From an uncultured Mycoplasmatota bacterium (GTDB lineage Bacteria; Bacillota_I; Bacilli_A; RF39; UBA660): 37,694 bases of DNA. Below, piece by piece: positions 25,004-33,686 of the stretch. A program made the translations under genes and the position numbers. The stretch spans positions 1 to 37,694 of the forward strand of contig USIB01000008.1 of NCBI GenBank assembly GCA_900554615.1, given 5' to 3'. How positions within the stretch are numbered: position 1 is the stretch's first letter; each line of letters begins with the position of its first letter. A model generated the notes under the pieces. It saw only the letters and a list, made by a program, of their open reading frames with translations. It did no database searches and had not been told where the DNA came from.

Positions 25004-26329
25004 ATGAATCAGAATCAAAATAATAAAACGGTAAATATGGAGCCAAATCAAAGTCCAAATGGTACAACATTCGTATCAAATCAAACAGTATCAGGAAGCA
25101 CTGTTGTAACCAAAGAAAAAATCCGTTATAAATATATAGCCTACGACAAAGCAGGAAAACAAGTAAAAGGATATTTTGATGCCTTCCGAAAAGTAGATGT
25201 AGAATCCTTTTTAACATCACAAGGACTAAAGATAGCAGAAATAACACCAACAAAAATAAGCAAACTAGGAGGTTTTCTAACATTCTCAAACGAGATGAAT
25301 TACAAAGACTTAAACTTTCTATTAACCCAGTTATCAACCTATATCAAATCAGGTATCCCGCTAGCGGACTCCATAAAAATACTAGAAAATCAAACCAAGA
25401 ATAAGAACAAAAAAGCCTTATTCAATAGAATAAGTTATGAATTAAATACAGGAGCAAACTTTAGTGAAGCCCTAGCAAGACAAGGAAATGTATTTCCTAA
25501 ACTATTAATAAATATGTTAAAAGCATCAGAACTAACAGGAAACCTAACCGAAACCTTAGACGATATGGCTTCCTACTACAAAACAGCAGATTCAAATAGA
25601 AAACAAATAATCTCAGCACTAACATATCCAAGTGTCGTATTAGTAGTATCAATGGTCGTATTAACATTCCTATTAATGTATGTTGTACCACAATTCGTTG
25701 ATATATTTGACCAGTTAGGAGCATCTCTACCAGGAATAACCGTCTTCCTAATCAAATTAAGTGTCTTTGTTCAAAATAACATCATCAAAATCCTACTCGT
25801 ATTAGTGGCCCTAATCATAATACAAATAGCAATGTATAAAAACATCAAAAAGTTTAGATACATTGTACAATATGTAGTTATGCATATACCAGTAATCAAA
25901 GATGTAGTAATCTACAACGAAGTAATAATGTTTACGAAGACATTCTCATCATTAATAAGACACGATGTATTCATAACAGATAGTATAGAAATGTTAGGAA
26001 AAGTAACAAATAACGAAATATATAAAGACATCATCAAAGAAGCCGTAACCAATTTAAGCACAGGAGCAGGACTATCAAGAGCCTTTGAAAACAAATGGGC
26101 TTTCCCAAGAATAGCCTATGAAATGCTATTAACAGGAGAAAAAACAGGTAGACTAGGACCAATGATGGAAAATGTAGCAAACTACTATGAAGAAGAACAA
26201 AGAAACCTAGTACAAAGACTAAAGAGCCTAATAGAGCCAGTAATGATAATCTTACTAGCCGTAATAGTAGGAGTAATCCTAATGGCTATCTTTATACCAA
26301 TGTTTAGTATATATAATAACATATTGTAG
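25004..26329 (+). CDS. pilC: PilC/GspF, type IV pilus platform protein
   Basis: Its 441 aa have an Asn/Gln/Thr-rich N-terminal extension (about 1-40) and the PilC N-terminal domain (YIAYDKAGKQVKGYFDA). Two T2SS-F domains follow (about 105-230 and 310-430) with the paired GspF motifs ASELTGNLTETLDDMASYY and GEKTGRLGPMMENVANYYEEE, and three transmembrane segments. It is a full-length PilC, distinct from the smaller TadB/TadC. A prepilin peptidase follows directly; the PilB ATPase and pilins are not here. Confidence 0.92.
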   Translation: MNQNQNNKTVNMEPNQSPNGTTFVSNQTVSGSTVVTKEKIRYKYIAYDKAGKQVKGYFDAFRKVDVESFLTSQGLKIAEITPTKISKLGGFLTFSNEMNYKDLNFLLTQLSTYIKSGIPLADSIKILENQTKNKNKKALFNRISYELNTGANFSEALARQGNVFPKLLINMLKASELTGNLTETLDDMASYYKTADSNRKQIISALTYPSVVLVVSMVVLTFLLMYVVPQFVDIFDQLGASLPGITVFLIKLSVFVQNNIIKILLVLVALIIIQIAMYKNIKKFRYIVQYVVMHIPVIKDVVIYNEVIMFTKTFSSLIRHDVFITDSIEMLGKVTNNEIYKDIIKEAVTNLSTGAGLSRAFENKWAFPRIAYEMLLTGEKTGRLGPMMENVANYYEEEQRNLVQRLKSLIEPVMIILLAVIVGVILMAIFIPMFSIYNNIL

Positions 26330-26336
26330 GTGTATT

Positions 26337-27116
26337 ATGGAAGCAAATATTTACGAAATAGCAATCTACATAATAATGTTTATATTTGGAAGTGTAATGG
26401 GAAGTTTTCTAAATGTATTAGCGGTTCGTCTATCCAATAACGAATCAATAATATATCCCCGTAGTCATTGCCATAATTGTAATCATAAGTTAAGATGGTA
26501 TGAACTAATACCCATAATATCATATATAATTCAAGGAGGAAAAAGTAGATGTTGTAAAACAAGAATACCAATAAGTTACCTAATAGTAGAAATAGTAACA
26601 GGAGCATTATATATAACAGCATACCATTCCTTTGGATTAACAAAAGAACTAATAATAAGTCTAATATTCATATCATCACTAATCGTAATAATAGTAAGTG
26701 ATATAGAATATATGATAATACTAGATGAAATAGTAGCATCATCTTGTATAATAATAATAATATTAGAATTAATCTTCTTTGGATTAGAAGTAACTGCCGA
26801 AAATATCCTATCAGGAATACTAGCCTTTATAACAATGTATGGAATAAAGTTAGTAGGAGATAAACTATTCAAAAAAGAAAGTATGGGAGGAGGAGACATA
26901 AAACTAATGTTTCTCTTCGGAATAGTAATAGGTTATCCCTTATCCATCTGTGATATCTTCTTAGCAACATTTATAGCCTTTCCCGTGGCAATATGTTTAC
27001 TTCTAAGTAGAAGAGATAATCTAATACCATTTGGTCCATTCCTAGCAATGGCCGCTATCTTAATACATATATCCAAAGTAGATATAACAGGTATAATAAA
27101 TTATATAATAAAATAA
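26337..27116 (+). CDS. pilD: Prepilin peptidase (leader peptidase/methyltransferase)
   Basis: The 259 aa show the GSFLNVLAVRL start, a zinc-type region (CHNCNHKLRWYELIPIISY) and the aspartyl protease residues in VSDIEYMI and GGGDIKLMF. About seven to eight membrane helices are present. The second Cys pair is unusual: where most PilD proteins have CxxC, this one reads SRCCKTRI, with the first Cys moved two residues. It cleaves and can N-methylate prepilins. It is probably shared between the PilC system and the TadE-like pseudopilins, since no dedicated TadV is visible. Confidence 0.92.
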   Translation: MEANIYEIAIYIIMFIFGSVMGSFLNVLAVRLSNNESIIYPRSHCHNCNHKLRWYELIPIISYIIQGGKSRCCKTRIPISYLIVEIVTGALYITAYHSFGLTKELIISLIFISSLIVIIVSDIEYMIILDEIVASSCIIIIILELIFFGLEVTAENILSGILAFITMYGIKLVGDKLFKKESMGGGDIKLMFLFGIVIGYPLSICDIFLATFIAFPVAICLLLSRRDNLIPFGPFLAMAAILIHISKVDITGIINYIIK

Positions 27117-27146
27117 TATAAATAGAGATTTTATATTATTTTTTTT
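27112..27146 (+). terminator. Terminator of pilC-pilD
   Basis: AATAATATAAA (27112-27122) pairs with TTTATATTATT (27130-27140), followed by T6. The stem overlaps the pilD stop codon. Confidence 0.85.
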
Positions 27147-27148
27147 AA

Positions 27149-27207
27149 GGCGTCTTAAGCCCCAAAGGGTCTTTAGCCGTATTTTAAAGCCTAAGGTCTT
27201 TAAAATA
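27149..27207 (+). repeat. Tandem-hairpin element, copy 3
   Basis: The first hairpin (27149-27178) is imperfect, closed by GGC/GCC, with an AAG-C-CCCAAAGGG-T-CTT apex. The second, TATTTTAAAG (27180-27189) with CTTTAAAATA (27198-27207), has the loop CCTAAGGT, identical to that of copy 1 although the stems differ completely. It follows a complete terminator, so it is not needed to end pilD. Confidence 0.65.
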
Positions 27208-27244
27208 AAAAGCATTATAAAAGTGTAAACTATCTAGAGATATT

Positions 27245-27273
27245 TTGCATTTTTAAAGAGTATTTGCTATAAT
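27245..27273 (+). promoter_or_regulatory. Promoter of cca
   Basis: TTGCAT (27245-27250), a 17-bp spacer, TATAAT (27268-27273). Confidence 0.8.
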
Positions 27274-27290
27274 ATATATAGAGGAAAGAT

Positions 27291-28391
27291 ATGGAAGAGA
27301 AAGCAATAGAAATATTAAATAAACTAAAAGAAAATGGCTATACCTCTTTTGTAGTAGGAGGTTATGTAAGAGATAAATTATTAGAAAGAAAAAGTAGTGA
27401 TATCGATATATGTACAAGTGCTACTCCCAAAGAACTATTAGAGTTATTTGAAGAAGTAAGCATATCCGAAGAAAAATATGGAAGTGTAGTAGTATTATAT
27501 AAAGGATATAAGTATGATGTAACAACATTCAGAAAAGAAATAAAATATGAGTCCAACAGGAGACCTGTAAAAATAAAATACATAAAAGATATCAAAAAAG
27601 ACTTACTTCGTAGAGATTTTACCATAAACACATTCTGTATAGATGAAAAAGGAGAAATAATCGATTTACTCGGAGCCTACAAAGATTTAAAAAATAAAAC
27701 CTTAACAACAGTAGGAAACCCCCGCTACCGAATAAAAGAAGACTCTCTTAGAATACTAAGATGTATTAGATTTGCCACTATTCTAGATTTCAATATAGAA
27801 TCAAAAACCTATCACTATCTAAGTAAATATAGTTATCTATTAAAAAATCTATCAATGGAAAGAAAAAAAGAAGAATTAGATAAAATATTCCTATCCAAAA
27901 ATAAAGAAAGAGGAAGAAAACTATTAATCGATTTAAATCTAACAAATGTCTTAGAAATAAATAAACTAAATAACATAGTATTATGTCCTGACCTTCTAGG
28001 TATCTGGTGCCAATTAGAAGTAGATGACATATATCCCTTTACCAAAGTAGAAAAAGAACAAATGAAAAAACTAAGAGAACTATTAGAATATGAAGAAATA
28101 AATAATTATCTACTATACAAATACGGATTATATCTATGTACAGTCTATGCAGATATCAAAGGACTATCCAAAAGAAAACTAAATAAAATGCAATCAAATC
28201 TTCCTATATTAACAAGAAGCAATATCGAAATAAAAGGAAATGATGTCGCAGAAATCCTAAATAAAGAGCCGGGAAAATACATAAAAGATATAATTGAAGA
28301 TATCGAAAAAAAGATACTAGAAAACAAATTAAATAACAATTATGAAGACTTAAAAAAATACATCATAAAAGAATACAAAGACAAAATATAA
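27291..28391 (+). CDS. cca: CCA tRNA nucleotidyltransferase
   Basis: A class II nucleotidyltransferase with FVVGGYVRDKLL, the metal-binding SSDIDICTSA, the RRDFTINTFCID motif and EDSLRILRCIRFAT, followed by a helical tRNA-binding region. At 366 aa it is shorter than Bacillus Cca (about 400). It adds or repairs the 3' CCA of tRNAs. The related poly(A) polymerase cannot be excluded by motif alone, but length and phylum favour Cca. GAGGAAAG precedes the ATG. Confidence 0.9.
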   Translation: MEEKAIEILNKLKENGYTSFVVGGYVRDKLLERKSSDIDICTSATPKELLELFEEVSISEEKYGSVVVLYKGYKYDVTTFRKEIKYESNRRPVKIKYIKDIKKDLLRRDFTINTFCIDEKGEIIDLLGAYKDLKNKTLTTVGNPRYRIKEDSLRILRCIRFATILDFNIESKTYHYLSKYSYLLKNLSMERKKEELDKIFLSKNKERGRKLLIDLNLTNVLEINKLNNIVLCPDLLGIWCQLEVDDIYPFTKVEKEQMKKLRELLEYEEINNYLLYKYGLYLCTVYADIKGLSKRKLNKMQSNLPILTRSNIEIKGNDVAEILNKEPGKYIKDIIEDIEKKILENKLNNNYEDLKKYIIKEYKDKI

Positions 28392-28400
28392 GTCTTTTTT
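28377..28400 (+). terminator. Terminator of cca
   Basis: AAAGAC (28377-28382) pairs with GTCTTT (28392-28397), with a T tract; the loop holds the stop codon. Confidence 0.65.
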
Positions 28401-28424
28401 AAGTATAAGAACATATAAAATAAT

Positions 28425-29021
28425 ATGAAAAAATATATAATATTAAGTTTATTACTTCTAACATCATGTACCAATATAAAATACACCAAAGAAAAAGAAG
28501 ACTATAACTATCTAGAAGACAATTCCATAAGATTCATAAAGACAGATAATACGACCAATCTACTAATAAATAAAAGTAACAAGTACTATCTAATACAATT
28601 AGATAAAGAAAAACCAAATATAGACTACGATTATCTAATAGATACAAATAACATAAAAACCACCAAAGTTGAAGATATAGAAGTAACAATAACAAGTAAA
28701 ATAGAAATAAAACTAAATAACCAAAAAATATGTATCTATAAAAAAGAATTAAATAAAGATGAATATAAAGATTGTGATTACTTATATCTATATAAAATAG
28801 AAGAAGACTTTAATATAACCCTATATGATAACATAGTCCTATTTTATGATGCCTATACAAAGTTCAATTATAAGTTCATGTATTCACTAGCCAAAGTATG
28901 GATAGACGCATATACCATAGATAAAGATAGTTATACAACCCTTACCATAAAAAATAAAGATTACGAAGTAACAACATATAAAAGAAGAGGAAAAACTATT
29001 CACAAAAGACAAGTTTCATAG
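28425..29021 (+). CDS. Predicted lipoprotein of unknown function
   Basis: The 198 aa begin MKKYIILSLLLLTSC, a lipoprotein signal peptide with lipobox L-T-S-C and lipidated Cys15. The mature part is Lys/Asp/Tyr-rich with alternating strands (LLINKSNKYYLIQLD, KIEIKLNNQKICIY). I recognise no family. There is no clear ribosome site and the start lies 33 bp after cca. The promoter of the next gene lies across its 3' end. Confidence 0.55.
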   Translation: MKKYIILSLLLLTSCTNIKYTKEKEDYNYLEDNSIRFIKTDNTTNLLINKSNKYYLIQLDKEKPNIDYDYLIDTNNIKTTKVEDIEVTITSKIEIKLNNQKICIYKKELNKDEYKDCDYLYLYKIEEDFNITLYDNIVLFYDAYTKFNYKFMYSLAKVWIDAYTIDKDSYTTLTIKNKDYEVTTYKRRGKTIHKRQVS

Positions 29022-29028
29022 TATAATA
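29000..29028 (+). promoter_or_regulatory. Promoter of tseB-dnaD-nth
   Basis: TTCACA (29000-29005), a 17-bp spacer and TATAAT (29023-29028) straddle the 3' end of the lipoprotein gene. Confidence 0.65.
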
Positions 29029-29052
29029 AAAGAGACTTATAGAGGTGAAATA

Positions 29053-29463
29053 ATGAAAAGAAAGAAAAAAAACATCATAACATACGTAACAGTAGTAGTA
29101 CTAATCCTAATAATAATATTAACCCTAATATTTTACCCCGTAATAAAAAATAACAAATATAAAAAAGAACTACAAAATAACATAATACAAAACACCGATA
29201 TAAAGAATATCAAAGAAGTAGAAAAAAAGAATAACTACTATATAGTAAAGAATAATGAAGAAGTAATAATACTAGACTTAAACTACGATAAAAAAGCAAG
29301 TAAAAAACTAGAAGAATTATATAAAAGTAATCTAAAAATAGCCTATCAAAGAGGAGAAATATATTACGAAGAAAAAAAGAGAAACAAAGATAAACTAACA
29401 TACATATATTATAGCACAGCAACAGGAGAAGAAGCATTCACCATATCAGTAGGAGGAATATAA
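29053..29463 (+). CDS. TseB/YpmB-like membrane protein (DUF5590)
   Basis: In its 136 aa, a basic N-terminus and a transmembrane helix (about residues 9-30) precede an extracellular alpha/beta domain with a KEVEKKNNYYIVKNNEEVIILDLN strand pair and LTYIYYSTATGEEAFTISV. Size and topology, and especially position directly before dnaD and nth, match Bacillus YpmB (TseB), which influences cell-wall elongation through a penicillin-binding protein. Sequence similarity alone is weak. It overlaps dnaD by one base. Confidence 0.65.
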   Translation: MKRKKKNIITYVTVVVLILIIILTLIFYPVIKNNKYKKELQNNIIQNTDIKNIKEVEKKNNYYIVKNNEEVIILDLNYDKKASKKLEELYKSNLKIAYQRGEIYYEEKKRNKDKLTYIYYSTATGEEAFTISVGGI

Positions 29464-30110
29464 TGGAAAAAGTAGTAGAAATATTAAAAACGAAACCAAT
29501 AGTATTACCAAGATATCTATTCAATTACTATTTAAGACTAGGAATAACTGCCGAAGAACTAATAGTATTAATATTCGTAATAGATAAAGGAGACAAAGTA
29601 GTATATGACCCAGAGTCAATATCACAAAGTCTTAGTATGGATAAATATAAAATAATGGAAATACTAAATAACCTAAATGAAAAGAAAATAATATCCATAA
29701 TAGTAGAAAAAAACAAAGAAGGAAAAACAGAAGAATACATAACATTAGACCTATTATATAACAAAATAACAGGAATAATAATAGGAAATAAAGAAGAAAA
29801 AACATTAGACAATAGTGATATATTCAGTATATTTGAAAGTGAGTTTGGTAGAACAATATCACCAATGGAATGTCAAGTAATAAAAGGTTGGATAGATGAT
29901 AACTTCTCACATGAACTAATAATGGAAGCCCTAAAAGAAGCCATATATAATGGAGCAAATAGTCTAAGATATATAGAAACAGTACTCTATACTTGGAGAA
30001 AAAAAGGATATAAAACAAAACAAGATGTAATAAATGCTAAAGCAAAAACTCGTGATACAAAACAAGAAGATAGAGAGCCATTTTATTACGATTGGTTAAA
30101 TGATGATTAA
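29463..30110 (+). CDS. dnaD: DnaD-family replication initiation protein
   Basis: The 215 aa have an N-terminal winged-helix domain (about residues 1-95) and the C-terminal DnaD/DnaB2 domain, with FGRTISPMECQVIKGWIDD and the YIETVLYTWRKKGYKT motif (YxxxIxxxW). DnaD helps load the helicase at the origin in Firmicutes. It overlaps nth by 11 bases, and the order tseB-dnaD-nth is a Bacillus-like cluster. Confidence 0.92.
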   Translation: MEKVVEILKTKPIVLPRYLFNYYLRLGITAEELIVLIFVIDKGDKVVYDPESISQSLSMDKYKIMEILNNLNEKKIISIIVEKNKEGKTEEYITLDLLYNKITGIIIGNKEEKTLDNSDIFSIFESEFGRTISPMECQVIKGWIDDNFSHELIMEALKEAIYNGANSLRYIETVLYTWRKKGYKTKQDVINAKAKTRDTKQEDREPFYYDWLNDD

Positions 30111-30732
30111 TAAAATAGAAAAATATTTAGATAGTTTATATCCAAATCCAATTTGTGAGTTAGAATATAGTAAAGACTATGAATTACTTCTAGCAATAGT
30201 AATGAGTGCTCAAACAACAGATAAAAGAGTAAATATAGTTAATAAAGAGTTATTCAAAAAGTATAATACATTAGAAAAACTAAGTAAAGCAAATATAAAA
30301 GATATAGAAGAAATAATAAAACCAATAGGTACATATAAGAAAAAAGCAGTATATATAAAAGAAATAGCAAGTAGGTTAATAAAAGATAATATTAAAAAGA
30401 TACCAAATGATAGAGAATATTTAAGTACTATGCCAGGAGTAGGTCGTAAAACAATAAATGTATTCCTATCAGTAATATATAATGAGCCTGTAGTAGCAGT
30501 AGATACTCATGTAAATAGAGTAAGTAAAAGATTATCACTTGCAAATAATGATGATAATGTATTAGAAGTAGAAGAAAAACTAACTAAGATATTTCCTAAA
30601 GAAAATCTAAGTAAAATACATCATCAATTAGTATTTTTTGGTAGATATAAATGTAAAAGTAAAAATCCTTTATGTACTGACTGCAAATTAAAAGATATAT
30701 GTACATATTATAATATCCACTCTAAGCCTTAA
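30100..30732 (+). CDS. nth: Endonuclease III
   Basis: A 210-aa bifunctional DNA glycosylase/AP lyase of base excision repair. The helix-hairpin-helix TMPGVGRKTINVFL holds the catalytic Lys, VDTHVNRVSKRL the catalytic Asp, and the 4Fe-4S cluster is C-X6-C-X2-C-X5-C (CKSKNPLCTDCKLKDIC). All key residues are present. The stop codon is inside the loop of its terminator. Confidence 0.97.
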   Translation: MMINKIEKYLDSLYPNPICELEYSKDYELLLAIVMSAQTTDKRVNIVNKELFKKYNTLEKLSKANIKDIEEIIKPIGTYKKKAVYIKEIASRLIKDNIKKIPNDREYLSTMPGVGRKTINVFLSVIYNEPVVAVDTHVNRVSKRLSLANNDDNVLEVEEKLTKIFPKENLSKIHHQLVFFGRYKCKSKNPLCTDCKLKDICTYYNIHSKP

Positions 30733-30752
30733 CATCTTAGAGTGTTCTTTTT
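30718..30752 (+). terminator. Terminator of nth
   Basis: CACTCTAAG (30718-30726) pairs with CTTAGAGTG (30736-30744), then TTCTTTTT. The stem is identical to the second hairpin of tandem element copy 2, and the apex again has AAG-C...T-CTT. Confidence 0.85.
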
Positions 30753-30836
30753 AACCAATACAAATTGTTTAAAAAGAAATATCAGCCATATCTATTATAT
30801 TTGGGGTGAAAAAACAAAATAAATTTAAAATTAATC

Positions 30837-30865
30837 TTGCATAAAGATAACAAGTGATGTATAAT
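30837..30865 (+). promoter_or_regulatory. Promoter of the repeat-protein cluster
   Basis: TTGCAT (30837-30842), a 17-bp spacer, TATAAT (30860-30865), 25 bp before the first gene. Confidence 0.8.
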
Positions 30866-30890
30866 AAATAGCAATACAGGAGGAAAGGTT

Positions 30891-32570
30891 ATGAATGAAT
30901 ATTTAAAGAAAATAATAGAAGAAAACATTATTAATGAAAGGTTTAGAGATTTGGACTTTTTATTAAAACACAATATTATTGATATCAAAGTATTAGAGGA
31001 TTATTATGCAAATAATGTTAGTAAAGATGCAATATTATTTGCTGAAAGATATAATAGTCTTATTGACATTAAAAAGTTAGAAGATGCAATAATAGATTTA
31101 GGGGATGAAGCTATGATTTTAGACTTTGCCCGAAATATAAAAGGAGCAAATATAACTAAGTTAGAAGATGCAATAATAAAAAAAATAAGAAATAATTTTA
31201 AAATTGCAAGTATAACAAATTGTATATATACTTTTGCAAGAGATATAAAAGGAGCAAATATCAGTAAACTAGAAGATGCTATCATACAAATAGAAAATCC
31301 ATATTATATTTATAAGTTTGCAGAAGATGTAAAAGGAGCAAATATCAGTAAATTGGTAGAGCCACTATTAAAGATAAAAGACCCACATATTATCTTAAAA
31401 ATGGCTTATTTGATAAATGATACACGATTAGAAGATGCTATAATTGAAAGTAACAATATTGCATCAATTTATGATTTTGCAGCAACAGTACAGTGGTCTA
31501 ATATAAGTAAGTTTGAAGATTTTATGTTAAAAAGTAAAAATATTGAGTGGATATGTAAGCTTGCAAATCTAGAAAAAGCGAATGTAAGTAAACTAGAAGA
31601 TAGTATTATACAAATAGGAAATGGTGATTATATTGTAGAGTTTGCCAAAGAAGTAAAAAGAGCAAATATAACAAAATTAGAAGACGCAATAATAAATATA
31701 AAAAGTGCTCGAAATATAGTAAAATTTGCCGAATACATTAAAGGAGCAAACATAAGTAGACTAGAAGATGCCATAATAGAAACAAAAGATACACGATTAA
31801 TTTATTATTTTATAGAAGATGTAAAAGGAGCAAATATAACTAAGTTGATAGGGACTATTGTAGATTGTGAAGATAGATTTTTAATTCTTGAGTCAATTAG
31901 TAAATATAATAGATATACTAAACAATATATAGAAAGTATAATAGACGGTGCTATAAAAAGTAAATCATCAGCCTATATTATTGCTGTTGCCCTAAGACTA
32001 CATACTTTTGAAGGAAAAAAAAGTATAAGTAGATTAGAAGATGCTATTATAAAAAGCAATAATCCTGAATATATTTATGATTTTGCAAGCAACTTAGGAA
32101 GATGGGGGATAGATATAACTAAACTAGAAGACGCAATAATAAAATGTAATGATATGTATTACATAATACAATTTGCAAAGAATGTAAAGAATGCTCATAT
32201 ATATAAACTAGAAGACGCAATAATTCAAAATGGAGATGCTAAGTATATGTATAATTTTTCTAAAGAACTTCGATTAATTAATGAAAAATTAGAAGATGCA
32301 ATAATAGAAACAAAAAATGTATATTATATTCGTCTTTTCCTAAAAAAGGTTAGAGGAGAAAATCTATTAAGACCATTAGAATATAGAAGAGATACATTAA
32401 AACTAACAAAAGCACTTATGGAAACAATAAAAATGGAAGAAGATAATAATAAAGAGTTTCTACTAGAAGATTTTAAATTATGTATGGAAAAAGATATATG
32501 TAACGATTATATAGAAGAAATAAAAGATTTATTTCAAGATACACCTAAAAAGAGAGTAAAGCGTAAATAG
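30891..32570 (+). CDS. Helical-repeat (solenoid) protein, paralogue 1
   Basis: The 559 aa have no signal peptide or membrane segment. After a 60-aa N-terminal cap (MNEYLKKII to LIDI) come about 14 units of roughly 28 residues (range 25-36) with the pattern KLEDAII, a polar stretch, YIYxFAxDVKGANIS. Each unit reads as two short helices, so a solenoid like HEAT or Sel1 is expected. I recognise no named family. Several units are degenerate (KLVEPLLK, KLIGTIVD). The C-terminus is acidic and then ends DTPKKRVKRK, a tail shared with paralogue 2. It is first in a co-directional run of three copies. Binding to protein or nucleic acid is a guess. Confidence 0.75.
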   Translation: MNEYLKKIIEENIINERFRDLDFLLKHNIIDIKVLEDYYANNVSKDAILFAERYNSLIDIKKLEDAIIDLGDEAMILDFARNIKGANITKLEDAIIKKIRNNFKIASITNCIYTFARDIKGANISKLEDAIIQIENPYYIYKFAEDVKGANISKLVEPLLKIKDPHIILKMAYLINDTRLEDAIIESNNIASIYDFAATVQWSNISKFEDFMLKSKNIEWICKLANLEKANVSKLEDSIIQIGNGDYIVEFAKEVKRANITKLEDAIINIKSARNIVKFAEYIKGANISRLEDAIIETKDTRLIYYFIEDVKGANITKLIGTIVDCEDRFLILESISKYNRYTKQYIESIIDGAIKSKSSAYIIAVALRLHTFEGKKSISRLEDAIIKSNNPEYIYDFASNLGRWGIDITKLEDAIIKCNDMYYIIQFAKNVKNAHIYKLEDAIIQNGDAKYMYNFSKELRLINEKLEDAIIETKNVYYIRLFLKKVRGENLLRPLEYRRDTLKLTKALMETIKMEEDNNKEFLLEDFKLCMEKDICNDYIEEIKDLFQDTPKKRVKRK

Positions 32571-32583
32571 AGGAGAAAAGGTT

Positions 32584-33348
32584 ATGAATGAATATCTAAA
32601 AAAGATAGTTGCATTAGAAGATAACAATGATAGATTCGAGTGTTTTAATGTCCTATTAAAACACAATATTATAGATATTAAAGAAATAGAGGATTATTAT
32701 GTAGATAATGTTAGTGAAGATACAGTTTTATTTGCTAAATGGTATTATGATTATGTCAATGATAAAAGATTAGAAGATGCAGTAATAAAAAGTAGAAATG
32801 CAGAATATATATATTGGTTTGCACTAGAAATAAAAGAAGCAAATATACCTAAATTAGAAAATGCAATAATTGAAAGTGAAAGTATAATAAGTCAAGGTGA
32901 AAATGCAAGATATATATGCTGGTTTGCAAAAGATATAAAAGGAGCAAATATAACTAAGTTGGAAGATGCTATAATCGAAAGTTACAATACACAATACATA
33001 TACTGGTTTGCAAGAGATGTAAAAGGAGCAAATATTAGTAGATTAGAAAACATAATAATTGAAAGTAAAAGTGCAAAATATATATATTGTTTTGCAAGAG
33101 CCGTAAAGGGTGCAAACATAAGTAAGTTAAAAGATGCAATTCTAAAGACAAGAGATATTTATTATATTTTACTTTTTGCTATGGATATACTTAAAATAGA
33201 AATAAAAGAACTAAATGAAGAACTTTACATAAAATGCACATTTTCAGATAAAGAGGAAAGACAAAAATCCTTAGAAGAATTAAAAACATTTATTAATAAC
33301 ACAAATAAAATTGAAGATACACCTAAAAAGAGAGTAAAAAGTAAATAG
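32584..33348 (+). CDS. Helical-repeat (solenoid) protein, paralogue 2
   Basis: In its 254 aa, the N-terminal cap is the same as in paralogue 1 (MNEYLKKI, LLKHNIIDIKEIEDYYVDNVSEDTVLFA). About five repeat units follow, with strongly conserved YIYWFA and KGANI elements, then an acidic segment and the tail DTPKKRVKSK. It starts 13 bp after paralogue 1 with the same AGGAGAAAAGGTT upstream sequence, so the unit of duplication includes the ribosome site. It differs from paralogue 1 mainly by repeat number, as expected from unequal recombination. Confidence 0.75.
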   Translation: MNEYLKKIVALEDNNDRFECFNVLLKHNIIDIKEIEDYYVDNVSEDTVLFAKWYYDYVNDKRLEDAVIKSRNAEYIYWFALEIKEANIPKLENAIIESESIISQGENARYICWFAKDIKGANITKLEDAIIESYNTQYIYWFARDVKGANISRLENIIIESKSAKYIYCFARAVKGANISKLKDAILKTRDIYYILLFAMDILKIEIKELNEELYIKCTFSDKEERQKSLEELKTFINNTNKIEDTPKKRVKSK

Positions 33349-33361
33349 AGGAGAAAAGTTT

Positions 33362-33620
33362 ATGAATGAATATCTAAAGAAGATAGAAGAAAATGAGAAT
33401 ACTGAAGAAAGATTTAAATATATAGACTTTTTATTAAAAAATAATTCTATAGATATCAAATTGCTAGAAGATTATTATGCAGAAAATGTTAGTTGGGATA
33501 CAATTTTATTTGCTGAAAGATATCACAATATTATTAATATTGAAAGATTCGAATATATCTACTGACAATGTAAATCAAATCAAAACAACATCTAAAAAGA
33601 AAATTAAATATATGGATTAA
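33362..33620 (+). pseudogene. Helical-repeat protein, decayed paralogue 3
   Basis: The cap is intact (MNEYLKKIEENENTEERFK to ILFAERYHNIINIERF), but the repeats are gone and a TGA stops the frame at 33563-33565 after 67 aa. Further on, in another frame (33573-33620), the reading TTSKKKIKYMD resembles the DTPKKRVKSK tail of the other copies. This copy lost its repeat array by deletion and then shifted frame. The short protein could still be made, as its ribosome site is conserved. Confidence 0.75.
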
Positions 33621-33625
33621 TAATT

Positions 33626-33657
33626 AAAGAGTTAGTATAATTATACTAATTCTTTTT
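33626..33657 (+). terminator. Terminator of the repeat-protein cluster
   Basis: AAAGAGTTAGTATA (33626-33639) pairs with TATACTAATTCTTT (33642-33655), followed by T residues. Confidence 0.85.
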
Positions 33658-33686
33658 CAAAGTGGTATTCACTGTGAATATAATAG

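Noticed and set aside
30891..33350. CRISPR array suggested by regular DNA repeats
   Set aside because: The repeats are in frame, diverged and encode protein units of about 28 residues. Spacing is one coding unit with no unique spacers.
33362..33565. RiPP precursor for the downstream radical SAM enzyme (67-aa product ending FEYIY)
   Set aside because: It is a truncated copy of the repeat-protein cap and is separated from the enzyme gene by a terminator and a new promoter.
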